This document shows positions 42,011 through 53,296 of a stretch of DNA of 64,000 nt, one piece after another. Location: contig JACVVK020000142.1 of the NCBI GenBank assembly GCA_018292915.2, positions 260,001-324,000 on the forward strand, read 5' to 3'. Positions within the stretch are counted from its first letter, which is position 1. Every line of letters starts with the position of its first letter. The DNA is from Batillaria attramentaria (lineage: Eukaryota > Mollusca > Gastropoda > Batillariidae). A program made the position numbers and the translations under genes. Under the pieces are notes generated by a model. The model was not told where the DNA came from, ran no database searches, and saw nothing but the letters and a program-made list of their open reading frames with translations.

Positions 42011-43675
42011 TAACAGGTACGATGTTAGACACCATCAAAAATGTCCCGTACGATCTGTGAGCCTAGATGTTGTTGTTGTTGTTGTTGTTTGCCCCAACTC
42101 TTCGCCAGCTCCAGTAGTACTCCTCCCAGGTCATGGGTGGAAACCACGGAGGGAACGAAAGCTGGCGCAATTTTTATTATGCATGATGATGGGGATGAGG
42201 ATGGTGGTATGATGATGCTGTGGAGGTCCATGTGGTTTTAGAAAGGGACGCATTCTGCGCTTATTGTCATAAATACCCCCGCCGGCGTTAACCAGGCCCA
42301 CCTTTAACAGGTTTCTTTCCATGGAAATGTGATTGGCGGTTAGAATTTTTAACGAAAATCGCACCCACCCCAGATTGCTGCTTTTTTCAAACAGGAATGA
42401 AAGCCCCCCCCCCCCCCCCCCCCCTTCCCGCCTCCCTTCCCTTCACTCACATAGTACTGGCAGTACGACACCGTTCCACCCCCCCCCCCCACCACCACCA
42501 CCACCACCATCACTACCCTTTGTAGAACGAGCAGTAGTGGTGTCGACATTAATCTGAAATTTTGTTATCAACGTCTTTCAGACACCTCCGTCTCTGAGCA
42601 AAAGTTACCGCTGCGCGACAGAGAAAGGCAGGGGGCTAACTACATTTACCACAAAACTGCTTTTATTGGGGTCCATTGTAGGTGAAGGCAGTCGCCATCC
42701 GGAAAGCATATTTAATAGTCCAGCTCTGTATGGCACCAATGACCAAGCTTATGGTAGAAGACGAGGATGTGGTAGGGGAGATGGAAGGGGGAGGGGGGAG
42801 GGAGGGCGGAGGAAGGCGGTGGGGGGGAGGGAGGAAGGAGGACAATGTCAGACTGGTACACTGCCCGTGTGGCCGCCACTAATGCTGTCCACGTGCGTGT
42901 GACCCCGGGGCCGGCCAAGGGGAGGTGACTACAGAGAACGACACCAGAGGTCGCTGTCAAGTGGGGCCGCTAGCAGGATTTAAACCGCGACACTGAGTCT
43001 GGACCGTCGTGCGAACGCCGTTTTGAATGTGATTGGAGACATTTTTCATCACCGCGATTTGAAGGGATGGACCACCTACCTTGCGCGTGATTATTACTGT
43101 ATGCCCACTGCAGATGACGCGCGTCAGGACCAGGGGACGCCACTCACTCAAGGGGCAGTAAATGTCCAAGCTGACTTGATCCGACAAATCGGTACTGAAG
43201 AAGTACATGCACGTAAGGCGAATGGCAACATAAACACGAGCTTTTAACTTTAAGCTGGGATTGTGCCTTAAAGCCTATCTTGAACTACGCGTGGAAACTC
43301 TTCGCGAGTAATTTTGAAGAGGCTTCAAGGTACCTCGGCCAACTCTATTGTGTACTAACTCGAATATGCGCTGGACGCTAGCACGGTGCTCTCGCTGAAA
43401 CGAAAACAGAACTGGCGCTGAATTCAAACGTGAGTTACCAGCGTTGTGCGTATCGTAGCGACTGTGTTTGTGCGAAATCAAGGAGCTATACGGCAACATG
43501 GCCTTCACAGGTTGTCCGAGGCCCGAACAAGCTAATAAGGCTTCGCGAACCAAAAGAAAATTGTGCGGGAGCAGGATTTTTGTCCTTCGCGAAGAGCTCT
43601 TCGCCGTTGTTCACCGCCAGTTAAGACACACGCGTACCTTACACGTCCATATTCCGATACTTCTGTGCTGACAAA
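42011..43675. other. Non-coding stretch with homopolymer runs
   Basis: (TTG)n at 42069-42089, C-runs at 42404-42424 and 42479-42490, (ACC)n at 42490-42508, G-rich block 42785-42840. No supported gene. Confidence 0.4.
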
Positions 43676-45125
43676 CTGTGCTAGACTCTTTTTTTTTTAA
43701 ATAACATTTTACCACTTAGACTCCTGCATAGTAACAACGTCGCAGAGGCTGGCTCTGAGCCAACGGAAGGCTTTACGCGACGCGAACATCGAGCTCGCGT
43801 CGCGGTCAGCTGCAGAGTTAAATAATTTGCGTTTCCTTTGATCAGCCAGGAAGTGTTGGAGACTTTGTGAATGAAGCAACGCATTTATTTTAGTCGTAAC
43901 TGCAACGTCTAGAATCCAATGTTATCGTTCATATTCTGTTTCAGGCGAAAACACGCGCAAACATCCTATGAATTCTCAGAAATTTTAACTCAGTTTCTAC
44001 CAAGATTGTTTGCGGTTGTGCACAAGTGATCTCATTAAATACAAAAACAAAAAAAATCAGAAATAATTCTGCATGGATTTAAAATTCGCTTTGTGGGTGT
44101 GTTGCATTTTTATTTTACTCGTGTTTGCCGCAGTTACAGCCCTTAAAGGAGCCGTAAATCAGTCTTGCCCTTTTTTTTCATACAGCGGCAAAACCCCCAA
44201 AAAGTAAAGAACGTCACAGTGGGATACCCGTGCGCGTTACGAAATGTGTTAATAAATTGAAGACAAAACAGAAAAGGTTTCCCCCCTTTGTTAAACAGAC
44301 AAGGTTTTCCCCCTTTGTTTAACATAAAATAGTGTTCACTATCAGTCAGGTTATTTACTGCATCGTGCGGTTAGCTAACCACACTTGGCGGTTCTCGAGA
44401 ATTACTGACGTTCGCTTTACATCGGAGCTAACTACGAAGCGAGCAGAACAACGATAAATCCTGAAAGTTTCTAACGAAGCCATTCCGCTATCTTCGAGGA
44501 CAATGTCGAGGCATTCCGTGCCTGCTCAGGAAACGATCCAGTGAATTATTAACCCCCTCTGGCTCATAAAACTAATCGAGCGTGACTTGGGAAAATGGAA
44601 AACTTATCTTTTCGCTCGGCGGCAGCATCATATTCATTAGTGTAAACGATTTTACGTGGCAAGGCCGTAATCCCAGCGCCGCCAACTTGACTAGCTCCCG
44701 CGCTCTGAGTTTGTGGCCGCGAAAACGGCGCCGATGGCTTCGCGGGAACAGCTAGGAACCTTCAAGCATGCTTTAGAAGTAGCGCAAATATTTTTTTTTT
44801 TCATGGCGACGATAAACTGAGTTAACTTTGTTCTCTGTTGCTTTTGTTCTCTGCAGTTTTTTTTTTTCTTTTTTCTTTCTTTTTCTCTTTCATTCATAGC
44901 TCCCATTTGGAGTGTTGTGGTTTTGCATGTGGTACGTCGTTTCAGTTTCGCGTATAGACCCGTGTACAGTTTATCATGAACCCTGAGACTGATGTGGGTG
45001 GAGGGAGGCTGGGTGCGTGGGTGCTGAATTAGCATTGTCGGTATAATTATTCCTGTTAGAAACAGGTGTGCATTATTTATTCAAAATTCTACAGTACAGC
45101 CTCTACACTACCCCTCCACCGCCCC
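43676..45125. other. Non-coding stretch without recognised features
   Basis: A segment at 43725-43790 (GGCTCTGAGCCAACGGAAGG) may be a remote R230 remnant. GTGCGCGTTACGAAATGTGTT near 44231 has a close match near 63421. No gene recognised. Confidence 0.35.
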
Positions 45126-45280
45126 CCCCCCCAAAAAAAAAAAAAAACAACAACAAAAAACAACAACAAAAAAAAACCAAAAAAACCAAACAAACAAACA
45201 AAAACAAAAAAAACAAACAAACAAAAAATACCCAAAAAAAAACCCAAAAACCAAAAACAAAACAAAAATAAACTGCACCC
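45126..45280. repeat. A-rich low-complexity tract
   Basis: C-run then about 145 bp of A with scattered C (CAAACAAACAAAAAC units). Frames here are compositional. Confidence 0.95.
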
Positions 45281-45521
45281 ACACACACACACGCATGGAG
45301 AAGTGGCAAGCGGGTCATGTCCGGGTGATAGAGTTAGTTTTTAAGGCTTAAAGCCGCGCAAGCCACAAAGACTAATTCGCGGCTAAGTGTGTCTGCACTA
45401 CGTGAAATAACAAAAATGTAACGTTGGACAACTGATGCAAACTGGTCTACGAGGCAGTATAAACCTAGGACATGCAGGAGACGCTGCACCTTCATGCTAA
45501 TTTATCGAACTCCCGGTCGGG

Positions 45522-45850
45522 TTGGTTGGTTGGTTAGCTGGGGTTTATCGTCCACGCCACAACGAGGTGATTGCAGACGGCCCTAGGGGGCTGGTTATGG
45601 GGGATGGGGATAGCTACCCTAACTGTACAGTCCAGCTGAACACTTTTTCAATCCAGTCAGACTGCCAGGTCGACCACATTTTATGTATCCTTGACTGTAA
45701 TGGACAAGTTACACAAACAGATCCAGTTCACAGTCAGTGGAAGCGGGGCAACGTGAAAAGGCCTGTACTAATTTTGACCCTGTCGGGATTCGAACCCGGG
45801 ACCTTTCGATCTCGAGTCCAACGCTCAAACCGTTGAGCCACCGACTCCCC
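45522..45850 (-). mobile_element. Second SINE family, 329 bp, perfect 12-bp TSD
   Basis: CTCCCGGTCGGG occurs at 45510-45521 and 45851-45862. The minus strand starts with a tRNA-like head: GGTGGCTCAACGGTTTGAGC (A box) and GGTCCCGGGTTCGAATCCCG (B box). A long unrelated body with CACGTTGCCCCGCTTCCACT follows, and the 3' end has (CCAA)n. Twice the size of the main SINE and unrelated in its body. Confidence 0.88.
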
Positions 45851-45862
45851 CTCCCGGTCGGG

Positions 45863-46229
45863 CCGGGGCACACAACATTTATACACTCTTCCTTGAGACT
45901 GCAAAGCACCTGCCAGGAGACTTATGCATATCACGTGAAGCTAATCACGAATCAACTCCTCACCCCCCCCCCCTCACCCCCCCCCCCCCACCGTGAAATA
46001 AGTTAAGTCGAGACGAACGTCTCTAGTCTGACCCAATCTGCACTGCCGATTTCGCCTTTCTTCTCATTTCTGCCGCAGTTGATAATCAGTACGCTCAACT
46101 GAGTAGGTCGATCCGCACCGGCCGGTACACTGCGATCGTATTAGCCAAACATAAACAGCCAAAACCTCTCCGCCGCACGAAAAACGCGAAACAACCGAAC
46201 TAGAACCGAAGCAAGGAATCTTGTTCTTA
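45863..46229. other. Non-coding stretch with C-runs
   Basis: C-runs at 45963-45972 and 45978-45987. No gene recognised. Confidence 0.4.
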
Positions 46230-46545
46230 ATACATTGCGCGCAGGGTTAAACAGACCAGACCAGGTCATCCTGTTCTGGACACAACAGACTAAACGCACA
46301 TAATTATGTACAGCAAATTCAAAATCGGCGAGTCTGAGAAGTGCGCATGCAATGCAGACGTCATGAATGCTGAACACCTGCTACAACACTGCCAGCTCCA
46401 TGAAGCTCCCAGACAAGAAACATGACCAGAACCAGTACCGCTAAGGGTCAAGCTCTACGGGTACCTTGAGGACCTCCAGTGGACGGCTGCATTCGTGCGG
46501 GCGACTGGCATCTCCATCTAGTGAACGAAGAAGAAGAAGAATACG
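46230..46545 (+). mobile_element. LINE C-terminal fragment with 3' end
   Basis: In pieces, the plus strand encodes GHNRLNAH, then after a frameshift MYSKFKIGESEKCACNADVM and NAEHLLQHCQLHEAPRQET, a stop, and VKLYGYLEDLQWTAAFVRAT followed by GISI and a stop. The C.C..H...C pattern is the zinc-like LINE C-terminus. It ends with GAACGAAGAAGAAGAAG, a short-motif tail. Frameshift plus nonsense change show it is dead. Confidence 0.82.
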
Positions 46546-46565
46546 CATGCGCAATTAGCCCATGG

Positions 46566-46637
46566 GTGGCATGGATCTGAACCTGTAACTTTTTATCACG
46601 CCCGTGAGTCATGTGTACCAACCACTGAGCCACTGCG
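46566..46637 (-). mobile_element. tRNA-like sequence (SINE head or tRNA pseudogene)
   Basis: The minus strand reads GCAGTGGCTCAGTGGTTGGT (A box region) and ACAGGTTCAGATCCATGCC (B box-like). It immediately follows the LINE tail at 46545. The body of a SINE was not traced. Confidence 0.5.
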
Positions 46638-46639
46638 TT

Positions 46640-47297
46640 TTTCCGCACAGATACTGGAAGCTCACTAGTCTGATTCGTGCAAGAATGAACATTTTTTGGA
46701 GAGGACTTGGCTACAGCACAAGATGAATGCGTTGTCACGGTAATTTTGACTTTAATGGATTCCCCGATTACTGTTTTTTTATTTGCTCGACCACCGCCGT
46801 AGCAGAGAGCTTGATTTCGTTATGTTTTATCAGGCTCGGGGGGTCTGGCAGCCATCTTGGTTAGGGCCCGTAAATCATCATCACGGGACATAACTCTCAG
46901 CATTTGACGTTTCAAGCGGTTTTATAGCTAGGAGCTCTGCCCACACGGGTCGCTAGGTCATGGCAGGAATCGACTTGATTTAACGGAATAAAAGATTATG
47001 CCCCGTGTCTGTTTCTAGTCAAGGAAAAGGGGGGAAGATAGCAGTGGTCAAGAACTGAAGCAAAACCGCGCGCCGCCTGTAATATTTTAGATTTTCCTTC
47101 CATCGCCAACCGTATCTCAAATTTTAAAGCCGCTCTAGATAGAGTTCTCTTGGACTGATTTTTGCGAGATTAGTGTTCAACTTTAACTGTAACGACATCT
47201 TCACCTGAAGATTTTTTTAATTCCTGCACCGCGGCGACGCGCTTCCCCAAAGAATAGCAGCCCGAATTTCCCGAAAAAGGATAATAAAGTAGTGAAA

Positions 47298-47300
<3 letters not shown>
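46640..47300. other. Non-coding stretch without recognised features
   Basis: No gene or repeat family recognised. Confidence 0.4.

Positions 47301-47303
<3 letters not shown>

Positions 47304-47341
<38 letters not shown>
47304..47341. repeat. (CA)n microsatellite
   Basis: About 19 CA units. Confidence 0.95.
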
Positions 47342-47342
<1 letters not shown>

Positions 47343-47344
47343 CC

Positions 47345-48660
47345 CTCCATTGACACTACACTTGTTTCCTCGCCGAAAGCGACACTAGAAGGTCGCAGTA
47401 GCAGTTTTTGACATCACTGAACCCACCAGACCCTGCTTCACTACCATTTGTCCCCCCCCCCCCTCTCTCTCTCCTCCCTTCAGTTCCTCTCTTTCTTCCC
47501 CTGCCTCAGCCTCGACGACACAGCCCATGCATGCCTCGCCCTCCGCCTCCGTCAGTTCGCAGGGGTGTCCGCGTTGCGGGTACGAGCAGAAGTCTGCAGG
47601 CAGCGAAATTGTCGGCCCTTTCATCTTGTCTGTCCTCTCGCCCCTTCGCCGTTGCCCTTTTCGGGGCCGCCACTGAGTACTTCCACATGAGCGAGCAATG
47701 TCAGTCACCCACCTTGTCAGCTCTCACCGCTCCCTCTGTGTCCCCACCACCCCGACCCTCGACTCCCATCGCTCCCCTCCTCTCCCGTCAGCTGGCAAAG
47801 CCCGCTTCAAGTTCAAATGCTTTCTGACTTAAAATGCAGCAGCACCCTGAGGGTCAGAAATGTGTTTCGAGCAGGTACTGTGTTTGCTGTTGCGCCAGTG
47901 AACTCTCAACGTCTGCCTTTGAGTTCACGGCTTAATACAGTGCATTTGGTAATTTAGTCGCCAACAGATTTTCGTCGATAACTTTTGATGCAGCCATTTT
48001 CGTGTCCCCATCAAAGAAAAACGTTGATCCTGACCTAGTGACCTAATATATTAATGGAAGTCGAGATCCTCAGGTTTTCCGTTTCCTCTCGGCGTAAGTG
48101 AAACAAGCCAAAATCGACATATATCTGCTGCTTTTTTTTTTTGCAAACCGTACTTGTAAGTCCTTTTCAAAGAATGCATCAGTTAATTCCAGAATGATGC
48201 TTTGACGTCATTCACTGGCGTCATTGTTTCTTGCAGCGTCATGAAAGTTTTAAGAGAATACGTCAATTACGAGCCTGATTACCTTTTACGTCAATGTGAC
48301 TTGTCACTTCCCAGGTATATTTTTAGGATAAATGTAATTTCAACATTTTGCACTTTACCTGCTCGTGTTTTCACTGAAACTTTTATTCATGCCGAAAAAA
48401 AAACCCCAACTGACATGAAATAAATTAGATCACTAGACCAGGACAAACGTTTCTCTTTTATAGGAATACGACAGTTCTCGCTGAAACTCGTTGGCCACTG
48501 AATTACATGTACCAAAATAATGCACTAGTTGTTTTCCGACGTATGCAAATTGTGTGTCACATAGGAATGTGTTGCTTCAGAACGCTTGGTACCCGTCTGG
48601 AACCACGGCACCGATCATCAGACTTACACTTTTGCTCATAAGTCATATATTAAAAGAAAA
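47345..48660. other. Non-coding stretch, one pyrimidine-rich open frame
   Basis: A 139-codon frame at 47408-47827 is Pro/Ser/Leu-rich and follows a C-run and TC block. It has no motif, so it is treated as compositional. Otherwise nothing recognised. Confidence 0.35.
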
Positions 48661-48856
48661 TCTCTCTCTCTCTCTCTCTCTCTCTCGGGAAGCCGGGGTG
48701 GCCGAATGATAGAGCGTTGGACTTCTAATGCTCGGGTCGTGAGTTCGTATTCCGGCTGGGGCCAAATATCATTGTTTGTGCTGGCTTTTTTATCGTTGCC
48801 TCGTCTTTGATATCACTCGTATGTGGTGGAAAAGGACGTTAAACCCCCAAACACCC

Positions 48857-48887
<31 letters not shown>
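48661..48887 (+). mobile_element. Full-length SINE inside a (TC)n microsatellite
   Basis: The SINE spans 48687-48860 with head (GGCCGAATGATAGAGCGTTG; GGGTCGTGAGTTCGTATTCC), a 5-bp internal insertion (ATATCATTGTTTG), body and CCCAAACACCCACCC tail. (TC)13 precedes it and (TC)13 follows it, so the duplicated target is the microsatellite itself. Confidence 0.93.
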
Positions 48888-48889
48888 AA

Positions 48890-49850
48890 AATATATATTA
48901 TACTCTCTTCTCAGTATACACTGCACATCAGAATTTACTTATATAACACGTATATCTTTGACAAATTACCTGTTTCCGATTTTCATTAGTTGCACAGCAG
49001 TTTGCTTTTGATTATGTTAATGTAGTATCCTTTTCTTATTGTTGTATTTTTAGGTTGGCAGTATGTTTAGTCTGACATTTGAATGCAGAGTTTTTCGTGT
49101 TTGTGTAAAAATATAAGTGCAACAGTAGATGATATCTTGTTTCCGTTTTGAAAAATTTTTTGCTTCTTTTTTATTGAGCCTTTCACCAGAACAGTGCGAC
49201 CCAGTCAAGGGTGGATTGCCAGTCACACGTTTCTCTTCAGTCAGGCTGCATTTGAGCTAGTTCGGGTAACCCATGAGTGATCGGGGACGTCACATCCTGG
49301 GTTAGGGATCCAAGCGAACAAACTTTTTGGTGGCTATATCTTTTGCGTGGTGGCTAAGCACAGGAAAACGTCAGGCTAATGTAAGGAAAATGACAGCGTA
49401 CCTAAGCTGTACGATGATCTTTACTAGCTGAGCTCGATTGAATGGGATCCCCTATGGCGCACGGCGAACCTCACCTCGCAGTGTTAGCGTTGGACAATTT
49501 CCACTGAGACACGCACGCACTGTAGCTTGTAGGGCTAAAGCGTATATTTTCATGGAGCGTTATTCAGCGTCAATTGTGTCCTATCATTATATAAATATTG
49601 GTCCAGCCACCACAGACATATTAATGTGTTGATTTTCTTCCTATGGTTGGATCCATGACCCTCGATTACAGGAGAGGGACATCATGACTACATTTGATCT
49701 GAGCATACAAGCGGTATGACATCGTGTATTGTGGCCAAACTTAGAATGGAGTAACATTGCCTTTCAGGTGCAGTGATGTGTGTTCGTACCACCCAACACG
49801 CTACAGCAAATCACATTCAGGAGACTTTACGCGCATTTACATAAACTGAT
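48890..49850. other. AT-rich non-coding stretch
   Basis: No gene or repeat recognised. Confidence 0.4.

Positions 49851-49852
<2 letters not shown>

Positions 49853-49908
<56 letters not shown>
49853..49908. repeat. (CA)n microsatellite
   Basis: About 27 CA units. Confidence 0.97.
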
Positions 49909-49909
<1 letters not shown>

Positions 49910-49910
<1 letters not shown>

Positions 49911-50635
49911 CAAAGAATGTTGAAAGCAGAAGGAGCTATCCTATCACATAAAGAATCCCATGTTCCATGTGTAACATCACCAGTAATATCCCTGTGATCG
50001 CTTTTGGGAAAACTTTCTTATCGTCCGTTGATAATTTCAATACGAGTATTTCAATATGCGTTATTGAGATGTCGAAATCATACACCTGTCCTTCTAGTTA
50101 AAACTCCACCAGGTCCCTTGTTACAAGTTATATCAGTTTCATTTGAGGTTTTCGCACTGGCAATATTACATTTGTCTCCAATACACTGGTTGCGGTACAT
50201 TCACGGTGTATGAATGCCGTATTCAATGTCGTGAAAGAGCTACGGAGCAAGGTCGAGTCTTTATTAAGTGCGCGGGATTGAAGCCCGCGTAAATATTATC
50301 AGTATCGCCAGATCGGAAATAAAGAAACATACACACACAAAAACCAGTGTAGCTTTATATGCTATCTTGTACCGTGCAAAGCGTCTTTTGATATGACCTG
50401 TGTGTAATTACTCTCTTTTGGCAGTGTGGAGGTTCACAGTTCAGGAAATGTGACTTCTGAAAAAAAACACAACCCCCCCCCCAAAAAAAAAATCAAGTTG
50501 TCAGCAATCCTGTGATTCGTGTGATGATGAGCGTAATGGCGATCCTGTAAAATGAGCTATTACCAGCTGTATGATAACAACAACAATTCTATTATGATCT
50601 GTGTGATGGTGACGGTGATTGAAATCCTGTGAACT
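49910..50635. other. Non-coding stretch without recognised features
   Basis: Short C-run and A-run at 50473-50492. No gene recognised. Confidence 0.4.
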
Positions 50636-50638
50636 GTG

Positions 50639-50639
50639 G

Positions 50640-50705
<66 letters not shown>

Positions 50706-50718
50706 TGATGATGATGAT
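50639..50718. repeat. (GAT)n(GAC)n(GAT)n microsatellite
   Basis: About 12 GAT, 9 GAC and 5 GAT units in series. On the minus strand it encodes poly-Ser (TCA/TCG), so the frame at 50592-50807 is an artefact. Confidence 0.97.
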
Positions 50719-50719
50719 C

Positions 50720-51390
50720 GTGTGAACTGAGTGGTGGTGATAATCCTGCTGGCTTTGTCAGTGTGATGACAAGGCCAGAAAACAGCCAGTTTTACCTCTG
50801 CACACAAATTTACAAAGGGACAAAAAGTCTGTAATTATATTTAGGGGAAGTCTTACTTACATGCCCCCTGAAATTATTGTAAGTGACGTGTAACCAAAAT
50901 AAAACTTTATTTGTGTGTGTTTGGGGAGGGGGGGGAGGGGAGGGGGATGGCAGGAAGCGTATAGTGGGCTGAAAAAGAGACAGCAAGGCTGACATGGACA
51001 CATTATGAGTGCCATACTGGCAGGACACGGGTGGTCTTTGTGGACTTTTCCTTGGCATCCGCTGGTCCTGCGGAGTCGTGAAGGACACAGCATAATAGTC
51101 GGTCTATTATTTAGCGGAGTCGTCGTAGGTTGAGCTCCAGTCGCGCTACCCATGTCGTTTTATTTGTTGTCGGGGATGGCCTGTCGGAGGCAGGCACGGG
51201 AACTCTGGACAAGAGTCCTTTGCCACTGACGTGCACACCCAGGTCGTATGCTGACCAAATACGTGTATTGTAAAGTACGAACCATCTTCATATCGTGACG
51301 TGTTTCAGGTAGTTTTGTGGGGTTGTTTTGAAGCGCGTCGTTATGTTCTCTGACGTCACGCGCGCGTAATAAAGTTCCCTTCAAAGTCTC
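50720..51390. other. Non-coding stretch without recognised features
   Basis: A G-rich block lies at 50924-50948. No supported gene. Confidence 0.4.
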
Positions 51391-51397
51391 AGGCGAT

Positions 51398-51456
51398 CCG
51401 GGATAGCCGAATGGTAGAGCGTTGGACTTCTAATGCTCGGGCCACCCCGGCTCCCC
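51398..51456. mobile_element. Head-to-head chimeric SINE remnant
   Basis: 51398-51440 is the plus-strand SINE head up to the anticodon arm (GATAGCCGAATGGTAGAGCG, TTGGACTTCTAATGCTCGG). At 51441 it switches to GCCACCCCGGCTCCCC, the reverse complement of a SINE 5' end. Body and tail are absent. Either two inverted SINEs lost the DNA between them, or a template switch occurred. It abuts an R230-related copy at 51460. Confidence 0.85.
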
Positions 51457-51459
51457 TGT

Positions 51460-51680
51460 TGTGCTTGGAGTGCGCCTGTACGCTAAAAATAGTCAATGCT
51501 GACGATGAGTAGAGGTCTTAATGCAATACACCGAAGTTTTTTGGTCGTGTGGACTTGAACTTCACACTGGTCCGGAGCTGTGATAGTCGACCGTGACGGG
51601 CGCTGTGCTTTCCGGCCAGCATTTCGGCTTCTGTTTGTTCAATGCCAGCCTCTTCAGTCATGTTAGGCTGTTGCTACGCA
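51460..51680 (+). repeat. R230-related repeat, copy F
   Basis: GGAGTGCGCCTGTACGCTAA resembles the start of copies A/B. CTTAATGCAATACACC and TTTTGGTCGTGTGGACTTGA, then GCATTTCGGCTTCTGTTTG, match copies G and J. Confidence 0.55.
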
Positions 51681-51779
51681 TGGTGTACGATGCAAGGAAG
51701 CGCGTCGCCACGGTGCAGCGCCAACCAGTATCTATCCTATCTTTTTCAGTTTTGACAAAGTCGTATAACCCGGAGAGAC

Positions 51780-51799
51780 ACCCCCCCCCCCCCCCCCCC
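51780..51799. repeat. Poly-C run
   Basis: About 19 consecutive C residues. Confidence 0.97.
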
Positions 51800-51844
51800 G
51801 ATGAGCAACCCGGTAGCCAGGAAAAAGAGCTATCATATAATTAT

Positions 51845-51947
51845 GGCCAGCTCGACCTGGGCTCGAACCCACGTTTCGCCGTGAAAGCAGTGACGGCCAT
51901 TCAGCGGCTGAGTCCGACGCGCTACCTATTAGACCACCGCTCACCCC
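51845..51947 (-). mobile_element. tRNA-like SINE head
   Basis: The minus strand reads GAGCGGTGGTCTAATAGGTA followed by GCGCGTCGGACTC (A box and anticodon region), and later GTGGGTTCGAGCCCAGGTCG (B box), about 100 bp in all with an extended variable region. Element ends are uncertain; the C-run at 51780 may mark the 3' side. Confidence 0.55.
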
Positions 51948-52099
51948 ACGATACCCTGCCAGTGTTGAACCAAGACTGGAGGCCAGCCTCAACATGTGAG
52001 ACACGAAGTTCAGTTTGCTTTGTGAGCGGTTCGGTCTGGTGGCCCCCGATTAAAACAGTGTTGTGTAACGGGCTGGTTTGCTTGTTTAAGTTACACTCG

Positions 52100-52118
52100 G
52101 GGGGGGGGGGGGGGGGGG
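52100..52118. repeat. Poly-G run
   Basis: About 18 consecutive G residues. Confidence 0.95.
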
Positions 52119-52482
52119 CACGGATCCCCTAGACCATTAGGAGGATCAGAGATCGCGTCTGCCTACCGCTGGCGACTGCCCGCTTGATAATAAGGTCGCC
52201 ACGACCCTGAACGTGTCGTCTCCGCTGCTCCCTCTCCCTCAGCCCCTCGCTTGTTTCAGTCCTTCCCTACTCAGTCTCCTCCCCACCTTCTGTAAATGAT
52301 TGTCTATGTGCCCACAAAGCTTTGCAAGTCCTTGTTGAGCGAGTCCCCAGCTGAACTGAATCTGTTGGTGGAGAAGTCTACTCTCGCGCAAAATTGTCCC
52401 GGCAGCGAGTCCTCGACTTCGGTCTATGACCTCCCCCCATTTCATCCCCAGGTGACACTTCTAGTCCTATACCCGCCTGTTT

Positions 52483-52620
52483 GGTTTAAACAGGTTTATT
52501 GCAATACTGACAAGTCGTTCCAGTAAACACACAGTGAGCATAAACAAGCGGCACCGCTAATGTTAATGCTCAGTGGGAAAAAGTACACATTGACAGCATT
52601 GAAATGGCAGACTAGACTGG
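52483..52620 (-). mobile_element. Second LINE-tail family, perfect 13-bp TSD
   Basis: TACCCGCCTGTTT is present at 52470-52482 and 52621-52633. The 138-bp insertion, read on the minus strand, ends GCAATAAACCTGTTTAAACC and matches 24936-25060. It is a short 5'-truncated copy of a LINE (or its SINE partner) using the same terminal CTGTTTAAACC as the 17803 element. Confidence 0.92.
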
Positions 52621-52689
52621 TACCCGCCTGTTTCGGGATTACTAGCCTTCACAAAAGAGTTGGAAAGAGTTGCATTAGTTGAGTACGCA

Positions 52690-52870
52690 TGTACAGTCAA
52701 AGTATTCTTCATGTGTACAGAGACATACATAAATGTTATGTATGTCTCTAATGTGTAGAACTCTAAATGCAGTACACCAGTGTGTTCTGGCCGCGCGGCG
52801 GAGAGGTTTTGGCTGCTTACGAGTCACGCTCGCAGTGCACTGATGGGAGACGGATCGGCCTACTTGCGCG
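52690..52870 (+). repeat. R230-related repeat, copy J, with palindrome
   Basis: ACTCTAAATGCAGTACACCA and GTTCTGGCCGCGCGGCGGAG match copies F and G. A perfect 14-bp hairpin, AGAGACATACATAA / TTATGTATGTCTCT with a 3-nt loop, lies at 52719-52749. Confidence 0.55.
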
Positions 52871-52960
52871 TGGTGATCATCAACTGTAAGAGAGATAAGG
52901 TGAGAGGCGAAGTCGGCGCGTGCAGTTTGGCCTTGACGTAGAATTATTGGAGGCTGGGCC

Positions 52961-53273
52961 TTAAAGATCTAAGCTCCCATTAAAAAGCTTTCCGAAGTGT
53001 GAAAAAAATTGACAGAGTCGACCGTGCAAGCACAGTCAACCCTGTCAAAGTTGCAGAGTTTTCAGCGCCCCAGAAACCCCAATAAAAGCCAAGGGCAGCC
53101 TGATTCACAGCTCAGTTTGCGTTTTGACATTGAGCGAGAAAGATCGTGCAGCACTCAACATCCCGGCACTGGGCACTGTAGCGATGTGTCTCGCTCACTG
53201 ACCAAAAGCCAAATACTGTCACGGCAAACGCGTGCTCTGGTTTTATAAGGATCCCCGAAGCGCTGAAAACTCA
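52961..53273 (+). mobile_element. TTAA-flanked foldback-family repeat, copy 2
   Basis: Begins TTAAAGATCTAAGCTCCC...AAGCTTTCCGAAGTGTG and runs to ATCCCCGAAGCGCTGAAAAC. It is the inverted counterpart of 7992-8303 along nearly its whole length. Confidence 0.78.
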
Positions 53274-53296
53274 GCGGGTTCACCGCTGCTACCACT

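Noticed and set aside
47408..47827. 139-codon Pro/Ser-rich frame
   Set aside because: Begins near a C-run and TC block; composition explains it. No splice or motif support.
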